Assembly (NCBI RefSeq): GCF_006716745.1
Contig: NZ_VFPP01000001.1
Span: forward strand, 682,001 to 746,000
DNA: 64,000 nucleotides
Direction: 5' to 3'
DNA from: Saccharothrix saharensis
Lineage (GTDB): Bacteria; Actinomycetota; Actinomycetes; Mycobacteriales; Pseudonocardiaceae
The position numbers and the translations under genes are program-made. The notes beneath the pieces were generated by a model. It saw only the letters and a program-made list of their open reading frames with translations. It made no database searches and was not told the origin of the DNA. This document shows, piece after piece, positions 34,314-43,098 of the stretch; the stretch's first letter is position 1, and each line of letters begins with the position of its first letter.

Positions 34314-34688
34314 TCACCCGTCAGCGGGACAACCGCACCCCCACAGGTGCCGACGGGCCACGACCAACACCGTGTCGTCCCGCCGCCACCGCACCGCGAC
34401 CTCGTCGGACCCGGCCGCGCGCAGGGCGCCGAGGTGCCATGAGGCGGGCGGGTGGAAGTCGGCCGGGTCGCCCTCCACCCCGGTCACGCGCGGCGTCGGC
34501 CGACGCCGGGTGCGCCGGCGCAGCCCTCCCCACGATCGGCCCTTCGGGCATCCGGTCGGCGTTGGCGACCACGCCACCGGCACGAGCACGTCGTGGATCT
34601 CGCGGTAGAGCGCCGGCGGCGTCCGCCGGCACGGCGAACGCCTCGTCCCGGTGCGGCAGGAACGGTTACCGCCGCGCGTCCCGGCCAC
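34314..34688 (-). pseudogene. Decayed or unrecognised short gene
   Basis: Minus-strand open frame of 124 residues with coding-like ends but a poor middle. The C-terminus (VEGDPADFHPPASWHLGALRAAGSDEVAVRW..DTVLVVARRHLWGCGCPADG) is convincing. Around 34555-34600, though, an alternative frame (VVANADRMPEGPIVGR) looks better, suggesting two compensating frameshifts. N-terminal residues in this frame (RDEAFAVPADAAG) are again in a different register. I do not recognise the family. It is next to a clear pseudogene, so decay of the whole patch 33.8-34.7 kb is likely. Confidence 0.35.
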
Positions 34689-34704
34689 GGCGCGGGTCCT
34701 CGGC

Positions 34705-34750
34705 GTCGGCGGCGCTCGGCGGTGTGGTCACACCGCCGAGCGCCGCCGAC
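34705..34750 (-). terminator. Terminator of the parE-parC operon
   Basis: A perfect 22-bp inverted repeat (34705-34726 with 34729-34750) starts 8 nt after the parC stop. The 2-nt centre means the innermost pairs open to form the loop. It is the strongest hairpin in the window. Confidence 0.8.
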
Positions 34751-34758
34751 AACGATCG

Positions 34759-37700
34759 TCAGTCGCGTTCGATCAGGTGACCCACCACGTCCGGACCCGG
34801 GTGCGCGTGCCCGGAGCCGTCCCGGCGCTCGTCCGGCACGGGCAGCTCCACCGGCGACCCGTTGCGCGCCGCGCCCGCCGGCCTCGGCCCGACCCAGGCC
34901 AGCGCCAACGCCGCCTCCCCCTTGAGGAACCGGTGCGCCCGCACACCACCCGTGGCCCGCCCCTTCGCCGGGTACGCGGCGAACGGCGTCACCTTCACGC
35001 TCTGCCCGGTCGACGTGACCACCATCGGCTCACCGTGCTCGTCGTCGTCCGTGCGGACCGCGCCGAAGAACACCACCTTCGCGTCCGACCCCACGTTGAT
35101 GCCCGCCATGCCACCACCGCGCAGGCCCTGCGGGCGGACCAGCGACGCCGGGTACCGCAACAGCGACGCCTCCGACGTCACGAACACCAGCGTCTCGTCC
35201 GGGCCGCGCAACCACGTCGCGCCGACCACCTCGTCACCCTCCTTGAGGGTGATCACCTCGAACTCGTCCGACCGCACCGGCCACTCCGGCGCGCACACCT
35301 TCACCGTGCCCGACCGGGTGCCGAGCGCCAGCCCCGGCGACTCGGTGTCGGTCAGCGGCGCGATGCCCACCACGCGCTCACCGGCCTGCAGGTCCACCAG
35401 CTCACCGGCCGCCATGCCCCCGCTCAACGACACCGTGCCGCTCTGCTCGGGCAGCACCGGCAACGGCAGCACGTCGGTCTTGAACGCCCGACCCCGGTTC
35501 GTCACCAGCAGCACCTGGCCGCGCGCCGTCGTGTGCACGGTCGCCGCCACCGCGTCGTGCTTGGTCCGCCCGTTGCGCCGCCGCGCCTCCGACGACTCCT
35601 CCGACTCCGCGGCCGTCCGCGCCACCAACCCGGTCGCGGACAGGATCACCTGGCACGGGTCGTCGGCGACCTCCAGCGGCCCGGCCGGCTTCGACGCCGC
35701 CAGCACCTCCTTGAGGTCACCGTCGAGCAGCGTGGTCCGGCGCTCCTGCTGGAGGTCCTTGGCCACCTTCGCCAGCTCCGTCGAGACGACCTTCCGCAGC
35801 ACCGCCGGGTCGTCCAGGATCTTGCTCAGCTCGGCGATCTCGCCGCGCAGCTTCTCCTGCTCCGCCTCCAGCTCCAGCGAGTCGTAGCGGGTCAACCGGC
35901 GCAACGGCGTGTCCAGGATGTAGGTCGCCTGGATCTCGGACAGCTTGAACGACTTCATCAAGCCCTCCTTCGCGGCGGCCGCGTTCTCGCTGCCCCGGAT
36001 GAGCTTGATCACCTTGTCGATGCTCAGCAGCGCCTTGAGCAGGCCTTCGACCAGGTGCAGCCGGTCCTCGCGCTTGCGCCGCCGGAACCGGGTGCGCCGG
36101 GTGACGACCTCGTAGCGGTGCTTGAGGAACACCTCCAGCAGCGCCTTGAGGCCCAACGTGCGCGGCTGGCCGTCCACGAGCACCAGGTTGTTGATGCCGA
36201 ACGACTGCTCCATAGGCGTGAGCCGGTACAGGTCGGCCAGCAGCGCCTGCGGGTTCACCCCGACCTTGCACTCGATCACCACGCGGGTGCCGTTCTCCCG
36301 GTCGGTGAGGTCCTTGACGTCGGAGATGCCGGTCAGCCGCTTGGACTTGGTCACCTCGTCCGTGATCTTCTCGATGATCTTCTCCGGGCCGACGCCGTAA
36401 GGCAGCTCGGTGACCGTGATCGCCTGCCTGCCCCGGCTGCCCTCCAGCAACCCGGTCTCGACCTTGGCCCGCATCCGCACCACGCCGCGCCCGGTCTCGT
36501 ACGCCTTGCGCACCTCGTCCAGCCCGAGCAGCACGCCACCGGTCGGCAGGTCCGGGCCGGGGATGAACTCCATCAGCTTGTCCAGCGTCGCGTCCGGGTG
36601 CGTCACCAGGTGCCGCGCGGCCGCCACGACCTCGCCCAGGTTGTGCGGGATCATGTTCGTCGCCATCCCGACCGCGATCCCGGACGTGCCGTTGACCAGC
36701 AGGTTCGGGAACGCCGCGGGCAGCACCGACGGCTCCTGCAACGACCCGTCGTAGTTGGGCCGGAAGTCGACGGTCTCCTCGTCCAGCTCCCCCACCAACA
36801 ACATCGCCGCCGGCGACATGCGTGCCTCGGTGTTGTGGTTGACGAACCCACCGGCCAGGAACGAGTGGTCCTCGGACTCCACTCGAACGGAGTAGACCTC
36901 GGCCGGCGCGCACGCCACCACATCGGTCACCTCCTCGAAGCGGTATCCCGAGTCCATGATCGGCAGGATCGTCGCCAGGACCTCGGTGTCCTCGATCCGG
37001 TCGATGATCCTCAAGCGCTCGGTCTCCCACCGCTCGACGCGGTCGAAGTCGTGCTGGGTCAGCCACTCGCGGCCACCGCCCCGACGGTCGAAGTCGAGGG
37101 CGGCGCGCACGTACTCGGCGACGAACGGCACCCGGTCGGCGCTCAACCGGTGCGTCCGCAGCGGGAACCGCCGGAGCAAGGAGCCGAGCTTGGCCTGCTT
37201 GGTCCTGAGGAAGCCGACCCGTTCGGCGAAGGCACGGACATCGCGAAGCCCGGACACGACCAGGCGGTGCTCGACCGGGCCGCTGGGACGCCGGTACTGG
37301 CGCTGGACGGCGATCACGCCGAACTCCGCCAGCAATTCCTGCATCTGCGCGGCCAGTGTGGCGCTGTAGGTCGTGTACTGGATCGTGAAGCCGTTGTTCG
37401 CCTCACGACAACCGCCGTCACCTTCGAACGCCGCCATCAGGAAAGCGCGCTTGATCCCCCAACCACCGGTCCACACGAACTCGGGCACGAACTTGTCGCG
37501 TTCCTGGTGCCCGACGAACTCCGCCAGCGGACTGTTGCGGAACGCCTCCATCCCGCCCGCGTGCTCCTGCACGTCGAGTTCCCGGATCAGCTTGCGATCC
37601 CGACGGGTCTGACGCTCGGACACGCAACGCTCGCCCCCGACCACCTGGTCGTAGGCATGGAGCACCTCGTTGAAGAAGTGTTCGTCGGTGTTGTTGAACC

Positions 37701-39447
37701 CGGCCCGGTCCGCACTGGCGAAACCCGCCGACACCCAGGCTCCGCCGAGCACACCCAGCATGTACTCCTGCGCCGTCGGCACCACCTGCGACCACGCGTT
37801 CCGGGCGACCGCGACGACCGCTCCCGGCCGCAACTCGTCGAGCCGCCGCCACTGGAAGATCGGCACACCCATCGGGGCTTCCAGGCACAGGACGAGGTGG
37901 TTCTCGCTCCCCCGCACCGAGAAACCGGACCCGGTCGTCATCCGGAGGGTCGGGTGCACACCGGAGTTGAACACCTTGTCGACCCGCACGGCCTTGCCGT
38001 CCTTGTCCAACACCTCGAAATCGGCATCGGCTTCGGAATCCGCGGAAAGGTTCACCAAGTCGGCGATGCGCGGGCTGCCACCATCGGCGAGCCGGATCCG
38101 GGTATCACCCACGACGCAGTAGCGACTGGCCGCCGGTCCATCGTCCGGACTGCCGAAATTGCCGTGCCCGTCGACCAACGGGGTGTTCAGCGAGAAGTCC
38201 TGGGCCAGGCGGACCATCGCGTCGTAGATCGCCGTGTCGCCGTGCGGGTGGTACTTGCCCATGCAGTTGTGCACCACGAACCCGCTGACCACGAACGCGT
38301 GCTCGGGGCTCGACACCCGGATGTCGTAGGTGGTGTCCGGCGCGGCCGGTTCGACCGACACCACGTGCGGGAACGGCGCGTCGTCGGCGTGGCGGGCCGC
38401 GCGGATCACCTGGACCAGGCCGTCCTGGCGCGGGCCGACGCCGGTCCAGCGCAGCAGGGCCACGGCGAGCGCGGCCGCGTCCCGGCCGGTGACCGTCAGG
38501 GTCGTCGCGTCACGCCGGGCGCGGAGGCCCGCGTCGGCCAGCACGGCGTACTCCGCGTCGCCGCCGGGCAGCACGATGCCGTCCCGGACCTGGCCCGCGG
38601 CGGCGAACAGGCCGGCCAGGAACGGCGTCCAGGCCGAGCGGTCGCGCAGCACGGCGTCCAGCCGGCCGGTCGCGGCCGCGGCGAGCGCGGGGTGCCGGGC
38701 GAAGGTGAGCGCGAGCCGCTCGCCGTCCTTCTCCCGGGACGTGGTCACGTCGTGCGCGATGGCCCAGCCGTGCGCGGTGTCGATCGCGTCGGCGTCGGTG
38801 GACTCCAGCCGCACCCGCCCGTCGGCGAGCACCTCGCCGGACGTGGCGAGCAGGCCGAGCACGAACCCGGTCGCGTCGCCGTCGGCGAGCAGGGTGGCGT
38901 GCCGCTCGGCGCCGAACCCGGTCGTGCGCACGCCCGCGAGGTCCCGGGCCGCGGTCCAGTCGGCGTCGGCCCACCCGGCACCGGTGTGGAACCGCTGGCC
39001 GGGCGTGACGAGCATCGAGTGGCCGTCCGACCAGGTGACGCGCACCAGCTCCGACACCGGGTTCTCGTAGACCTCGTCGACCGCGACCGGCTCGCCCCGG
39101 CCGTCCAGCACCAGGTCGCCGACCTCGATCGCCTCGATCGGCCGCAGGCCCCCGGGCGTCGAGACGAGCGCGCCGCGCACGAAGCAGTCACCGACCACGC
39201 GCGACGACTTCACGTACGGGCTGGTCGGGCGGTGGCCCTGCTCGTTCATCGAGAACAGGATCCGGCGGTGCACCGGCTTGAGGCCGTCCCGCGCGTCGGG
39301 CAGCGCCCGCGAGTGGATCACCGAGTACGCGTACTCCAGGTAGGAGTCCTCGATCTCGGTGGTCAGGGAGTTGTCGAAGACCTGGGCGCCCGCGCGGTCG
39401 AAGGCGGACGGGTCGACCCTGGTCGTGGGGGTCTTGCGGCGTGCCAT
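34759..39447 (-). CDS. parC: DNA topoisomerase IV subunit A precursor with two inteins
   Basis: 1562-residue precursor from ATG 39447; after removal of two inteins (residues 88-394 and 444-872) the mature protein is 826 residues, matching actinomycete ParC (about 820). Host motifs: SRALPDARDGLKPVHRRILFSM, KYHPHGDTAIYDAMVRLAQDF, catalytic tyrosine in GPAASRY (residue 443; 136 after splicing) followed by TEARMSP, GSSGIAVGMATNMIPHN-type loop, and a C-terminal beta-pinwheel (LVTNRGRAFKTDVLPLP, VVTSTGQSVKVTPFAAYPAKGRATGGV). No GyrA-box (QxxGGKG) is seen, favouring ParC over GyrA. With ParE it relaxes and decatenates DNA. Intein 1 sits inside VGD/CMGKYHPHGD and intein 2 directly after the catalytic Tyr, so unspliced protein must be inactive. 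29 nt downstream of parE, one operon. Confidence 0.92.
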   Translation of the reverse strand: MARRKTPTTRVDPSAFDRAGAQVFDNSLTTEIEDSYLEYAYSVIHSRALPDARDGLKPVHRRILFSMNEQGHRPTSPYVKSSRVVGDCFVRGALVSTPGGLRPIEAIEVGDLVLDGRGEPVAVDEVYENPVSELVRVTWSDGHSMLVTPGQRFHTGAGWADADWTAARDLAGVRTTGFGAERHATLLADGDATGFVLGLLATSGEVLADGRVRLESTDADAIDTAHGWAIAHDVTTSREKDGERLALTFARHPALAAAATGRLDAVLRDRSAWTPFLAGLFAAAGQVRDGIVLPGGDAEYAVLADAGLRARRDATTLTVTGRDAAALAVALLRWTGVGPRQDGLVQVIRAARHADDAPFPHVVSVEPAAPDTTYDIRVSSPEHAFVVSGFVVHNCMGKYHPHGDTAIYDAMVRLAQDFSLNTPLVDGHGNFGSPDDGPAASRYCVVGDTRIRLADGGSPRIADLVNLSADSEADADFEVLDKDGKAVRVDKVFNSGVHPTLRMTTGSGFSVRGSENHLVLCLEAPMGVPIFQWRRLDELRPGAVVAVARNAWSQVVPTAQEYMLGVLGGAWVSAGFASADRAGFNNTDEHFFNEVLHAYDQVVGGERCVSERQTRRDRKLIRELDVQEHAGGMEAFRNSPLAEFVGHQERDKFVPEFVWTGGWGIKRAFLMAAFEGDGGCREANNGFTIQYTTYSATLAAQMQELLAEFGVIAVQRQYRRPSGPVEHRLVVSGLRDVRAFAERVGFLRTKQAKLGSLLRRFPLRTHRLSADRVPFVAEYVRAALDFDRRGGGREWLTQHDFDRVERWETERLRIIDRIEDTEVLATILPIMDSGYRFEEVTDVVACAPAEVYSVRVESEDHSFLAGGFVNHNTEARMSPAAMLLVGELDEETVDFRPNYDGSLQEPSVLPAAFPNLLVNGTSGIAVGMATNMIPHNLGEVVAAARHLVTHPDATLDKLMEFIPGPDLPTGGVLLGLDEVRKAYETGRGVVRMRAKVETGLLEGSRGRQAITVTELPYGVGPEKIIEKITDEVTKSKRLTGISDVKDLTDRENGTRVVIECKVGVNPQALLADLYRLTPMEQSFGINNLVLVDGQPRTLGLKALLEVFLKHRYEVVTRRTRFRRRKREDRLHLVEGLLKALLSIDKVIKLIRGSENAAAAKEGLMKSFKLSEIQATYILDTPLRRLTRYDSLELEAEQEKLRGEIAELSKILDDPAVLRKVVSTELAKVAKDLQQERRTTLLDGDLKEVLAASKPAGPLEVADDPCQVILSATGLVARTAAESEESSEARRRNGRTKHDAVAATVHTTARGQVLLVTNRGRAFKTDVLPLPVLPEQSGTVSLSGGMAAGELVDLQAGERVVGIAPLTDTESPGLALGTRSGTVKVCAPEWPVRSDEFEVITLKEGDEVVGATWLRGPDETLVFVTSEASLLRYPASLVRPQGLRGGGMAGINVGSDAKVVFFGAVRTDDDEHGEPMVVTSTGQSVKVTPFAAYPAKGRATGGVRAHRFLKGEAALALAWVGPRPAGAARNGSPVELPVPDERRDGSGHAHPGPDVVGHLIERD
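36832..38118 (-). other. ParC intein 2 (429 residues, LAGLIDADG type) at the catalytic tyrosine
   Basis: Begins with Cys (CVVGDTRIRLADGG, block A) and ends VNHN followed by extein Thr (NHN/TEARM). Block B is GSENHLVLC with its His; blocks F/G read EVYSVRVESEDHSFLAGGFVNHN. The middle has LAGLIDADG-like helices: a first, degenerate copy near LGVLGGAWVSAGF and a better second copy FLMAAFEGDGGCR with its acidic residue. The insertion site (between the active-site Tyr and TEAR) is that of the well-known mycobacterial GyrA inteins, for example Mxe GyrA, but here in the ParC paralogue. In-frame length, so splicing restores ParC exactly. Confidence 0.92.
38266..39186 (-). other. ParC intein 1 (307 residues) with degenerate LAGLIDADG endonuclease
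   Basis: Begins CFVRGALVSTPGGLRPIEAIEVGDLVL (block A) and ends SPEHAFVVSGFVVHN before extein Cys (HN/CMGKY). The endonuclease segment carries two LAGLIDADG-like helices that have lost their acidic catalytic residues: FVLGLLATSGEV and FLAGLFAAAGQV. The conserved block B TxxH reads TPGQ, so the usual block-B histidine is not in its normal place. It therefore looks like an endonuclease-dead intein with an atypical splicing block. The insertion splits VVGD/CMGKYHPHGD, beside the conserved histidines of the breakage-reunion domain. The extein between the two inteins is only 49 residues long. Confidence 0.9.
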
Positions 39448-39476
39448 GGTCGGTCGTTCCCTCTGTGTCGGGCGTG

Positions 39477-42400
39477 TCAGACGTCGATCGCGGACTGGTC
39501 GACCCGGGCGGCCGACTCGACGAGCCACGCCCGGCGCGGCTCGACCTTCTCCCCCATCAGCAGCTCCAGCGCGGCCTCGGCGGCTTCGGCGTCGTGCATG
39601 GTGATGCGGCGCACCGAGCGGGTGGCGGGGTTCATCGTGGTCTCCCACAACTCGTCCGCGTCCATCTCGCCCAGGCCCTTGAACCGGGGCACCGGCTTGA
39701 CCACGGTCTTGCCGGCCTTCTCCAGCCTGGCGACCTTCTGCTCCATCTCGCGCTGGGTGAAGGTGAAGTGGGTCTCCGGGTTGCGGCCCTTGGTCATCAC
39801 CTTGTGCAGCGGCGGCATCGCCGCGTACAGCCGACCGTCCTCGATCACGGGGCGCATGTACTTGGCGAACAGGGTGATCAGCAGCGTGCGGATGTGGGAG
39901 CCGTCGACGTCCGCGTCGGCCATCAGGATCACCCGGCCGTAGCGCATGGTGGTGAGGTCGAACGTCCGCCCGGTGCCCGCGCCGAGGACCTGCACGATGC
40001 TGGCGATCTCGGCGTTGCGCAGGGTGTCGGCCAGGCTGGCCTTCTGCACGTTGAGGATCTTGCCGCGCAGGGGCAGCAGCGCCTGGTACTCCGACACGCG
40101 CGCCATGCGTGCGCTGTTGTGCACGAAGACGCCCGCTTCGAGCGCGAAGTTGTGGTAGCCGTCGACCGTCAGGTCGTAGACGTCCGCCGTCTCGGTGAGC
40201 GGTTGGACCGAGGCCACCCCGTGGTTGACGTGGGCAGCGGCCTCCCGGAGCCGAGCGAGGTCGCTGTCGAAAGCCTCCAGCAGCCGGTCGAACTCCAAAC
40301 CCGTGCGGGCGTTGGCCAAGCGGTCCCTCTCGTACGCCGCGGCGATCTCGGCGTCGGTCAACGTCAGGAACGGCCGCAGTCGCTTGAGCGCGGCCAGTCG
40401 CCTGCCTTCGCGCTGCTTGGCGACACGCTCCGGCCCGGGCACCGACTCCACGTAGCGACGTCGCCCCGCCTGCGCCTTGGCCAAGTGGTCGTTGTCGGGG
40501 TCGAGCATCCGCAGCTTCATCCGCAGCGAGTGCCGTTCTCCGGATTCCGGGTGCTCCTCGTGCCACGCGACCACCGCGGCCCGTTGGCGTTCCCGCTCGG
40601 CGGGGTCGGCGAACTGCTCGACCGTTTTCCGCGAGCGCCACGCCAGCAGGTCATCATCGGCCCACTGCCGCTTCGACCTCTCGCTCCACTCCGCCCGGCG
40701 ACCCGGCTGGGCGAAGAACGACCGCACTCGCTCGGCCGCGGCTTCCCGGTGTTCGGGGTGTGCCCAGTAGGCCGCCTGCCGCTGACGCATCCGCTCGGCG
40801 TACCCGGCCCGCTGGTCCGGGTCGAGCTGCGCGTACCAGTCCTGGAAGCCCTGCTCGATCCGCCGCCGGAACTCCGGGTCGGGGTTCAGCGCCGCCAACC
40901 GCGCCAGACACGCCTGGCGGAAGTCCGGGTCCTTCCACTGCGCCGACAGCATCGCCGACTTGAACTCGATGCCGCCCTCGGCGAGCCAAGCCCGGTAGCC
41001 CGCGTGGACGTGCTCGCCCATCATCGAGGCGTGCAGGGCGGCGTGGTCGTCCCACGTCATCCGCCGGAGGTTGCGCGGGTCGTTGTTGCGCTTGTCGACA
41101 TCCACGTGGTGGCGGACGGTGCCGTTGTCGGCGCTGTCCAGGCCGTGTCGGAGGTTGTGGGCATCGGCGAGGTAGTGCGTGTAGACCCACTCCTCGCGGT
41201 CGTTCATCCAGACCTGCTCGTAGCCCTCGAGCTGGTCGCCCGAACTCCTGGCCGAGACCGACCGGTACAGCGGCATCAGCGAGTCGCCCGCCTGGAGCTG
41301 GTCCGCCCGCCGGTACGAGCCGTCGCGGAGCCGGAACAGGTGGTCCGGAGTGCAGCGGACCGATTCGCCGCTGTCCAGGGTGACGCGCACCAGGGGGGCG
41401 TCACGCTTGGTCAGCCGGGGCTCCACGAGCGGTGCGACGACTACGCGGCCGGCGCGGTCGGTCGTGTAGCCGAAGTGCGTGACGCCGCGTTCCCAGTCGG
41501 CGGCGAGTTCGGCGAAGCTCATCGCACGCCCCGAGGCCAGGGCCACCAGCGTGTCACCGGTGAAGCATCCGAGGGCGCTGTCGCCTTCCACGAGGAACAG
41601 CTCGCTGCGGGCCACGCCGGTGGTGCGGCAGTCGACCAGTTTCGCGGGCATCGCGGCGCCTTCGAGGGCCGTCTTGCGGCGGGCGGCGTCCTTCTGCTGC
41701 TTCTGCGTGAGGCGGACGCGGGAGGCGTCGACGACCTTCTGCAGGACGATCTTGGCCTCGCCCTTGGTGCGGCGGTCCTCGGTCCAGGCCTTGAGGTGCT
41801 TCTCGACCACGCCGAGCGTCACCTTGGTGATGCCCGCGGTGGACAGTTCGTCCTTGGTCTGGGACGTGAACTGCGGTTCGGGGATGCGGACGTGGACGAC
41901 GGCGGTCATGCCTTCGAGCACGTCGTCGAGGGTCGGCGGGTCCTCCTTGGGCTTGAGCAGGCCCCGGGTCTTGCCGATGGCGTCCTGGACGGCCTTGAGC
42001 GCGGCGCGCTCGAAGCCGCGGCGGTGGGTGCCGCCGTGCACGTTGCGGATCGTGTTGGTGAAGCACTCGACGGTGCGCTCGTAGCCGGTGCCCCAGCGCA
42101 GCGCGATCTCGACCTCGGCGTGGCGTTCCACCTTGGACCGCATCACGCCGTTCTCGTCGGCCGCGTTCTCGTGGTAGACGCCGTCGCCGGTGATGAGCAG
42201 GGTGCCGGTGACCGGTTTGTCGCTGCTCGGCGCGAGGAAGTCGACCATGTCGACCAGGCCGCCCGGGTAGTGGAACGTCTCCTCGTCGATCGCGTCGTCG
42301 GTGGCGACGCGCAGCACGTAGGTGACGCCGGGCACGAGGAAGGCGGTGTTGCGCAGCTTGGTGCGGACGGCCTCGACGTCGAGCGCGGCGCCGTTCTCGA

Positions 42401-42971
42401 AGTAGCGGGCGTCGTACCAGTAGCGGATGGACGTGCCGGTGCGCTTGGTGCGGCCGGTCACGCGCAGGCCGGACTGGCGGGTGAAGGCGGCCTTGGGGCC
42501 GGGTCCGTCGAACACGCCGGGCACGCCGTGCGCGAACGACATCTCGTGCGTCTTGCCCTCGCGGCGCACGACGACGTCGAAGCGGTGGGACAGGGCGTTG
42601 ACGGCGGACGCGCCGACGCCGTGCAGGCCGCCGGAGGTCTTGTAGCCGGAGCCGCCGAACTTGCCGCCCGCGTGCAGGCGGGTGAGCACCAGCTCGACGC
42701 CGGACAGGCCGGACTTGGCGTGCGTGCCGGTGGGGATGCCGCGGCCGTCGTCGTCGACCTGGACGCTGCCGTCGGCGTGCAGCGTCACGACGATCCTGGT
42801 CGCGTGGCCGCCCACGCCCTCGTCGGTGGAGTTGTCGACCACCTCGGTGAACAGGTGGTTGATGCCCCTGCTGTCGGTGGACCCGATGTACATGCCGGGG
42901 CGCTTGCGTACCGCCTCCAGACCCTCCAGGTGGGTCAGGTCGTCGGCCCCGTACAGGATCTCAGCGGTCAC
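39477..42971 (-). CDS. parE: DNA topoisomerase IV subunit B precursor with one intein
   Basis: 1164-residue precursor from GTG 42971 (GGGGAGAA about 7 nt upstream); the frame upstream to 43016 is not conserved. Splicing out residues 469-952 leaves 680 residues, as expected for ParE-type subunits. GHKL ATPase: GLEAVRKRPGMYIGST, EVVDNSTDEGVGGHA, VDDDGRGIPTGTH, KTSGGLHGVGASAVNALS. TOPRIM: ELFLVEGDSALG/SARMAR, and ILMADADVDGSHIRTLL with the DxD metal site, then VKPVPRFKGLGEMDADELWETTMNPATR. It provides ATP-driven strand passage with ParC. The intein divides the EGDSALG motif from SARMA, so the TOPRIM glutamate loop is interrupted until splicing occurs. A LexA box lies about 130 bp upstream. Confidence 0.93.
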   Translation of the reverse strand: MTAEILYGADDLTHLEGLEAVRKRPGMYIGSTDSRGINHLFTEVVDNSTDEGVGGHATRIVVTLHADGSVQVDDDGRGIPTGTHAKSGLSGVELVLTRLHAGGKFGGSGYKTSGGLHGVGASAVNALSHRFDVVVRREGKTHEMSFAHGVPGVFDGPGPKAAFTRQSGLRVTGRTKRTGTSIRYWYDARYFENGAALDVEAVRTKLRNTAFLVPGVTYVLRVATDDAIDEETFHYPGGLVDMVDFLAPSSDKPVTGTLLITGDGVYHENAADENGVMRSKVERHAEVEIALRWGTGYERTVECFTNTIRNVHGGTHRRGFERAALKAVQDAIGKTRGLLKPKEDPPTLDDVLEGMTAVVHVRIPEPQFTSQTKDELSTAGITKVTLGVVEKHLKAWTEDRRTKGEAKIVLQKVVDASRVRLTQKQQKDAARRKTALEGAAMPAKLVDCRTTGVARSELFLVEGDSALGCFTGDTLVALASGRAMSFAELAADWERGVTHFGYTTDRAGRVVVAPLVEPRLTKRDAPLVRVTLDSGESVRCTPDHLFRLRDGSYRRADQLQAGDSLMPLYRSVSARSSGDQLEGYEQVWMNDREEWVYTHYLADAHNLRHGLDSADNGTVRHHVDVDKRNNDPRNLRRMTWDDHAALHASMMGEHVHAGYRAWLAEGGIEFKSAMLSAQWKDPDFRQACLARLAALNPDPEFRRRIEQGFQDWYAQLDPDQRAGYAERMRQRQAAYWAHPEHREAAAERVRSFFAQPGRRAEWSERSKRQWADDDLLAWRSRKTVEQFADPAERERQRAAVVAWHEEHPESGERHSLRMKLRMLDPDNDHLAKAQAGRRRYVESVPGPERVAKQREGRRLAALKRLRPFLTLTDAEIAAAYERDRLANARTGLEFDRLLEAFDSDLARLREAAAHVNHGVASVQPLTETADVYDLTVDGYHNFALEAGVFVHNSARMARVSEYQALLPLRGKILNVQKASLADTLRNAEIASIVQVLGAGTGRTFDLTTMRYGRVILMADADVDGSHIRTLLITLFAKYMRPVIEDGRLYAAMPPLHKVMTKGRNPETHFTFTQREMEQKVARLEKAGKTVVKPVPRFKGLGEMDADELWETTMNPATRSVRRITMHDAEAAEAALELLMGEKVEPRRAWLVESAARVDQSAIDV
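40116..41567 (-). other. ParE intein (484 residues, HNH type)
   Basis: Begins CFTGDTLVALASGRAMSF (block A) and ends DGYHNFALEAGVFVHN before extein Ser (HN/SARMAR). Block B is VRCTPDHLFRLRDG (TPDH intact). The insert is an HNH endonuclease rather than LAGLIDADG: HHVDVDKRNNDPRNL, then DDHAALH, matching H-H...N..NL...DH..H. It is followed by a long, charged, Arg/Glu/Trp-rich helical segment of about 200 residues (RRIEQGFQDWYAQL..., YWAHPEHREAAAERV) that may bind DNA. The site, directly after VEGDSALG, is the known GyrB intein position. All splicing residues look intact. Confidence 0.92.
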
Positions 42972-43098
42972 CGGGTCGTTCTCCCCAGGTCGTGGCGTGT
43001 GTCGAGCGGCGTTCACGGTAGCCGAGGAACGCGGGCGGGCCGCGTGGGTCCCCGGGACCGGTTACGGTGTCGGTGGTACACCCGTGATCTTGTCATAC

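Noticed and set aside
34651-39942. 1763-codon plus-strand open frame across parC
   Set aside because: Antisense to the well-supported parC gene; composition typical of reverse-frame shadow, no domain.
39448-40641. Upstream extension of the parC frame to 40641
   Set aside because: Arg/Ala-rich and overlaps parE coding sequence; ParC homology begins at ATG 39447.
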